Notes under the pieces: generated by a model | Databases searched by the model: none | The model's input: only the letters and a program-made list of their open reading frames with translations | Told to the model about the DNA's origin: nothing | Part shown: positions 61,044-64,000 of the stretch, piece by piece | How positions within the stretch are numbered: the first letter of the stretch is position 1 | Layout of the letters: every line of letters starts with the position of its first letter | From: Streptomyces liliiviolaceus | GTDB lineage: Bacteria > Actinomycetota > Actinomycetes > Streptomycetales > Streptomycetaceae | Length of the DNA: 64,000 nt | NCBI RefSeq assembly: GCF_018070025.1 | Contig: NZ_JAGPYQ010000001.1 | Location: 1,488,001 to 1,552,000 of the forward strand | Direction of reading: 5' to 3' | Program-made: the position numbers and the translations under genes

Positions 61044-62218
61044 GAGGGGGTGTCCGTCCGTGCGAGGAGGGTGCCGGCGGAGTCGTAGGCCTTCACCGTG
61101 ATGCCCGGCGAGGACGTGCCGCCGCCGGTGAGCGGGGCGTCCACGTACCAGGCGGACCAGCCGGGGGAGCCCGCCAGGGTGAGCAGGCGGGCGGTGAACG
61201 TGCCCTCGGTCGTGCGGACTTCGACGCGCGATGCCTCGCGGCTGCCCCGGTGGACACCGGAGAGGAAGATCCGTTTCCCGTCCGTGGAGTCCGCCCAGAG
61301 GGTCAGGGCGGGACTTCCGGCCCCGCCCTCCTCCGAGTCGCCCTTCCCGGCGTCGCGGAACTGGTTCGGCTGTCCCGGCGCCGACAGATGCGTACCGTCC
61401 TTGGAGAGCCAGAACTGCACACCGGGCGCGGCGGTCACCCGCTCTCCGGGTGTCACGACCCGGACCGCCGCCCGCTCCACGGAGACCGTGACCCCGCCGG
61501 ACCCGGAGTCCGAGCCGCGCATCGCCCCCACGACCAGGGGTACGAGGAGCAGGGCGCCCACGGAGGTGAGCACCGCGGTGGTGCGCCGGCGCCGCTTGCG
61601 GAGGGTGCGCCCGGCCGCCTCGATGGCGGGCGCGGGAAGTTCCGCGTGCGGGACCTCGGACGGGCCCTCCGCGCGGGGGACTTGAGGGTCACGCCGGCCA
61701 GGCGCTCCCTCCCGGTACGCGGCGTGGGCGCGCAGGGCCTTCTCCGCCCGGCGGTCCACCGCCTTCACGGCGCCCCGCGAGGAGTTGAGGAGCGCGGCGA
61801 TCTCGCGGTGGGTCAGGCCGTCCCAGTACCGGAGCACGGCCACGGCCCGCCGGCGCGGCGGCAGGCCCGCCAGCACCTCGGTGAGCGGGTCGAGCGGATC
61901 GGGCACGTACGGCTCCGGCGTGGACCCGGAACGCGCGGAGTGCCGGGAGCGTCCGGTACCCCTGGCGCCTTCGGAACCCCAGGAGCGCCCGAGGAGGGCG
62001 ACCGGCCGTGGCCGCCGCCGACGCAGAGAACCCCGTACCAGAGCCCGCCGGACGTAGAACTCCGCGTCGTCGCCCGGGACCCGGCGCCGCGCGTACACCT
62101 CCGCCACCGCCGCTCTCGCGCGTCTGTCCGCGTCGGCGGAGTTCCCCGTGAGCAGACGGGCCGTGCGCGTGAGCCGGGGCCAGTACTCCCCGGCGCGGGC
62201 GGTGAAGTCGTCGTCCAT
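61040..62218 (-). CDS. Membrane-tethered sigma-70-like protein
   Basis: 392 residues from ATG 62218; the frame extends to 62341 through a repeat and is not supported. The N-terminal ~70 residues form a degenerate region-2-like helical part (ARAGEYWPRLTRTARLLTG). Region 4 is clear at ~111-167 (LAGLPPRRRAVAVLRYWDGLTHREIAALL, in pieces, and GAVKAVDRRAEKALRAHA). Then a basic stretch, one TM (~213-233: TTAVLTSVGALLLVPLVVGAM) and a ~155-residue extracytoplasmic beta-rich domain. So a DNA-binding sigma module is fused to a membrane sensor. Overlaps the PBP-like gene by 4 nt. Confidence 0.85.
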   Translation of the reverse strand: MDDDFTARAGEYWPRLTRTARLLTGNSADADRRARAAVAEVYARRRVPGDDAEFYVRRALVRGSLRRRRPRPVALLGRSWGSEGARGTGRSRHSARSGSTPEPYVPDPLDPLTEVLAGLPPRRRAVAVLRYWDGLTHREIAALLNSSRGAVKAVDRRAEKALRAHAAYREGAPGRRDPQVPRAEGPSEVPHAELPAPAIEAAGRTLRKRRRRTTAVLTSVGALLLVPLVVGAMRGSDSGSGGVTVSVERAAVRVVTPGERVTAAPGVQFWLSKDGTHLSAPGQPNQFRDAGKGDSEEGGAGSPALTLWADSTDGKRIFLSGVHRGSREASRVEVRTTEGTFTARLLTLAGSPGWSAWYVDAPLTGGGTSSPGITVKAYDSAGTLLARTDTPS

Positions 62219-62287
62219 GGTCAGTCGAGCGCGACGATGCGCGCCACTCCCTCCGGATCGGCCCTGCGGGGTGCTTGTGCTTCGATG

Positions 62288-62341
62288 TACGCGACCTACG
62301 CGACCTGTGTTGCGTACGTGACGTACGTGACCTGTACGCAC
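62288..62341. repeat. 9-bp periodic repeat in the divergent sigma promoter
   Basis: Units TACGCGACC (62288, 62297), TACGTGACG (62315) and TACGTGACC (62324), with related spacers at 62306 and 62333, giving a 9-bp and a 27-bp period. It lies between the two sigma-like operons and may bind a regulator. Confidence 0.65.
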
Positions 62342-62403
62342 GACAGAGGCAGCCGGGTTGCACGGGACTTCCGAGAACAGCGGCAGGGGGTGTGGCGGGG
62401 GGT

Positions 62404-62913
62404 ATGACCGAGGACGAGTTCGACGGGTTCTACGCAGCCGCGTTCCCCCGGCTGACCGGGCAGCTCTACGCCTTCACCGGTGACCACGGTGAGGCGCAGG
62501 ACGTCGTCCAGGAGGCATTCGTCCGGGCCTGGGACCGGCGGCGGGAGTTCCTCGCCGACGGGGCGCCCGAGGCCTGGATCCGTACGGTGGCGATGCGGCT
62601 CGCGGTGAGCCGGTGGCGGCGGGCCCGGCGTTGGCTGGAACTCGTCCGCCGCAATCCGCCGCAGGAGCACACCCCGGGGCCGGGTCCGGAACGGGCCGCG
62701 CTCGTGGCCGCGTTGCGGGAACTGCCCGAGGCGCAGCGCATGGCTGTCGTTCTGCACCATCTGTGCGACTTGAGTGTCGAACAGGTAGCCTCCGAAACCG
62801 GTGCGCCCATAGGGACGGTCAAGGCCCGGCTGTCCCGTGGCCGGGCGGCGCTGGCGCGGCGGCTCGGCGAGGCCGACGAACTGGGTGAGAGGGAGGACGA
62901 CCGTGTCCGATGA
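62404..62913 (+). CDS. ECF-type RNA polymerase sigma factor (SigE family)
   Basis: 169 residues from ATG 62404; upstream frame is the repeat region. Region 2: PRLTGQLYAFTGDHGEAQDVVQEAF and RAWDRRREF. Region 4: LRELPEAQRMAVVLHHLCDLS and GAPIGTVKARLSRGRAAL. It would direct transcription of envelope-stress or related genes. The next gene starts within it (GTG 62903, 11-nt overlap) and encodes the probable membrane anti-sigma. Divergent from the membrane-tethered sigma-like gene. Confidence 0.9.
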   Translation: MTEDEFDGFYAAAFPRLTGQLYAFTGDHGEAQDVVQEAFVRAWDRRREFLADGAPEAWIRTVAMRLAVSRWRRARRWLELVRRNPPQEHTPGPGPERAALVAALRELPEAQRMAVVLHHLCDLSVEQVASETGAPIGTVKARLSRGRAALARRLGEADELGEREDDRVR

Positions 62914-63790
62914 GCTCACGCCCGGTCGCCGGCCCGAGCACGAGGACCCCGGCGAAGGCGTCGGCCGCTCCGAACTCACCCTCGCACTGCGCGAGTTGGC
63001 GCAGGACCACGAGACCCCCGTGGCCGTTCCGGGGGCGGAGATCCGCCGTCGTGCGGTACGCCGCCGCCGGCGCCGCAAGGCCTCGCTGGCCGCCGTCACC
63101 ACGGCCGGAGCGGGGGCGCTGGCCCTGGTCCTCGCTCTTGTGCTCACTGATGGCGAAAGCGCCCGGTCGGTTCCGCCCGCGGCCAGTTACGGCGTGAAAA
63201 CGCCCCCCGCGACCGCCAAGCCCTCGCCGGTCGTCGCCGCCGCCCGGGTGGACCTCGACCGGCGGGTGCTGACCGCCGAGGGACGCACCCTGCCCATCTC
63301 CGTCGGGACGGGCAAGTCGCCGACCCCGACCGGGCTGATGACGGTCACCGCCAAGTACAAGGCGACGATGGTGCCGGGCCCGGTGTCGGGCTGGAGCACG
63401 TACGACGTCAAGGCGACCTGGGTGATGCGGCTGCGCGGCTCCGACGACCGTACGAACTATCTCCTCGCCCTCAGCTGGGACGAGAAGGCGCCCGGCAACT
63501 ACGACATCACCGGTGGTGCGATCGGTATGCGCACCGAGGACGCGATGTGGCTGTACAAGGTGCTCAGGCCGGGCGCGGTGGTGGAGGTGGTGGGGGCGGT
63601 CACGGCCCGGCCGACCGAGCAGCCGGAGCCGTCGCTGGCGGACCGTGGCCCGCAGGCCCCGCCCGCGGGGACGGCGACGGTGACGGCGGATCCGACCGAT
63701 ACCGCGAGGGCGAAGGAGCTGGCGGACGAGGCGCGGGCGACGGCGGAGTCGTCGGCGGCGGTTGCCGGGGGCACGGACACGGGTCCCTGA
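62903..63790 (+). CDS. Membrane protein with catalytically dead L,D-transpeptidase-like domain (probable anti-sigma partner)
   Basis: 295 residues from GTG 62903 (GAGAGGGAGG upstream). Cytosolic N-terminus (~1-58, mainly helical and Arg-rich at the end), one TM (~60-82) and an extracytoplasmic domain with the YkuD pattern: VDLDRRVLTAEGRTLPISVGTG, SPTPTGLMTVTAKY, ITGGAIGMRTEDAMWLYKVL. Where active enzymes have S/T-H-G-C, this has Thr203-Gly-Gly-Ala206, so the catalytic Cys and the preceding His are gone. Encoded with the ECF sigma factor, it probably senses the wall and holds the sigma factor, like other membrane anti-sigma proteins. The tail is Ala/Thr-rich. Confidence 0.8.
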   Translation: MSDELTPGRRPEHEDPGEGVGRSELTLALRELAQDHETPVAVPGAEIRRRAVRRRRRRKASLAAVTTAGAGALALVLALVLTDGESARSVPPAASYGVKTPPATAKPSPVVAAARVDLDRRVLTAEGRTLPISVGTGKSPTPTGLMTVTAKYKATMVPGPVSGWSTYDVKATWVMRLRGSDDRTNYLLALSWDEKAPGNYDITGGAIGMRTEDAMWLYKVLRPGAVVEVVGAVTARPTEQPEPSLADRGPQAPPAGTATVTADPTDTARAKELADEARATAESSAAVAGGTDTGP

Positions 63791-63963
63791 GGCATCGCGG
63801 GCCCTTGCGGGCCACATCCCTTGGGGTGAGCTTTACTGCGCGTTAGTTGCAGGAGCGGTGACATGGCGTGAGGGTGGGGTCAGTTCCACGGAGGCCCGCA
63901 CGACCGCCTCCCGACGACCACCCCCTCCTCCTGGCGTGCCTCCCTTACTCGGGAGGAGCGGGT

Positions 63964-64000
63964 GTGGCCTCGTACACCTGCGAAGACGGCCGTCAGTGGT
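63964..64000 (+). CDS. Possible start of a gene running out of the window
   Basis: GTG at 63964 preceded by GGGAGGAG at 7-nt spacing; the visible codons read VASYTCEDGRQW and continue beyond 64000. The 173 nt before it (63791-63963) contain no other credible gene. Too short to assign a function, and another frame is not excluded. Confidence 0.4.
   Translation, partial: MASYTCEDGRQW

Noticed and set aside
1..64000. tRNA or rRNA genes
   Set aside because: No cloverleaf-like sequence or rRNA segment was found in the intergenic gaps by eye; a covariance-model scan would be decisive.

Overview
The window is high-GC actinobacterial DNA and almost certainly a Streptomyces chromosome. The evidence is frequent GTG starts, G/C in most third codon positions, Streptomyces-type families (DUF397/Scr1-like regulators, SpoIIE phosphatases, RsbW-like ATPases, snapalysin with its LysR regulator, DUF6458, DUF3152), GC-rich dispersed intergenic hairpins, and two parS sites (6277-6292 and 14107-14122). 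With aspS and metG, the parS sites place this in the core chromosome, probably within a few hundred kb of oriC. No rRNA, tRNA, CRISPR array, IS element or integrase was seen.

Layout. 1-16313: mostly core genes (MFS transporter end, mycothiol-dependent isomerase family, nitrilase-family amidase, LURP-one protein with a GlxA-type regulator, cupin, a decayed HTH/DUF397/ATPase cassette, M18 aminopeptidase, acyl-CoA dehydrogenase, SseB-like protein, pirin, a multidomain SpoIIE phosphatase, aspS). 16314-31397: an accessory-looking stretch between aspS and metG. It holds an eight-gene RiPP-type operon (16683-24588), a secreted intradiol dioxygenase, small hypotheticals, a DUF3152 protein, two Rpn-like PD-(D/E)XK family genes (one truncated) and an intact HTH/DUF397/ATPase cassette. 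31398-59112: metG, VWA protein, PhoX phosphatase behind a PHO box, LysR-snapalysin pair, membrane endonuclease/exonuclease/phosphatase-fold protein, hydrolase divergent to a MocR regulator, ABC-2 exporter, SpoIIE phosphatases, M20 amidohydrolase, MscS-TM protein, TPR regulator, and a permease with its TIGR03943 partner. 59113-64000: two divergent operons, each pairing a sigma-70-like protein with a membrane protein that resembles a cell-wall cross-linking enzyme but lacks its catalytic residues.

The most interesting system is the RiPP operon: a 56-residue precursor, PqqD-like recognition element, cobalamin-binding radical SAM enzyme, MNIO (DUF692) iron enzyme, its probable partner, MFS exporter, HEXXH protein and JmjC/cupin oxygenase. 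Five consecutive junctions overlap by 4 nt, and a 12-bp hairpin separates the precursor from the enzymes. I do not recognise this combination with this precursor. The second is the sigma/pseudo-transpeptidase pair at 59196-63790, which could be a cell-envelope sensing module built from dead D,D- and L,D-transpeptidase folds.

Regulatory sequence that can be read directly: the two parS sites, the PHO box before phoX, a T-N11-A box before snapalysin, a 12-bp direct repeat before the MocR gene, palindromes before two HTH regulators, and many intrinsic terminators.
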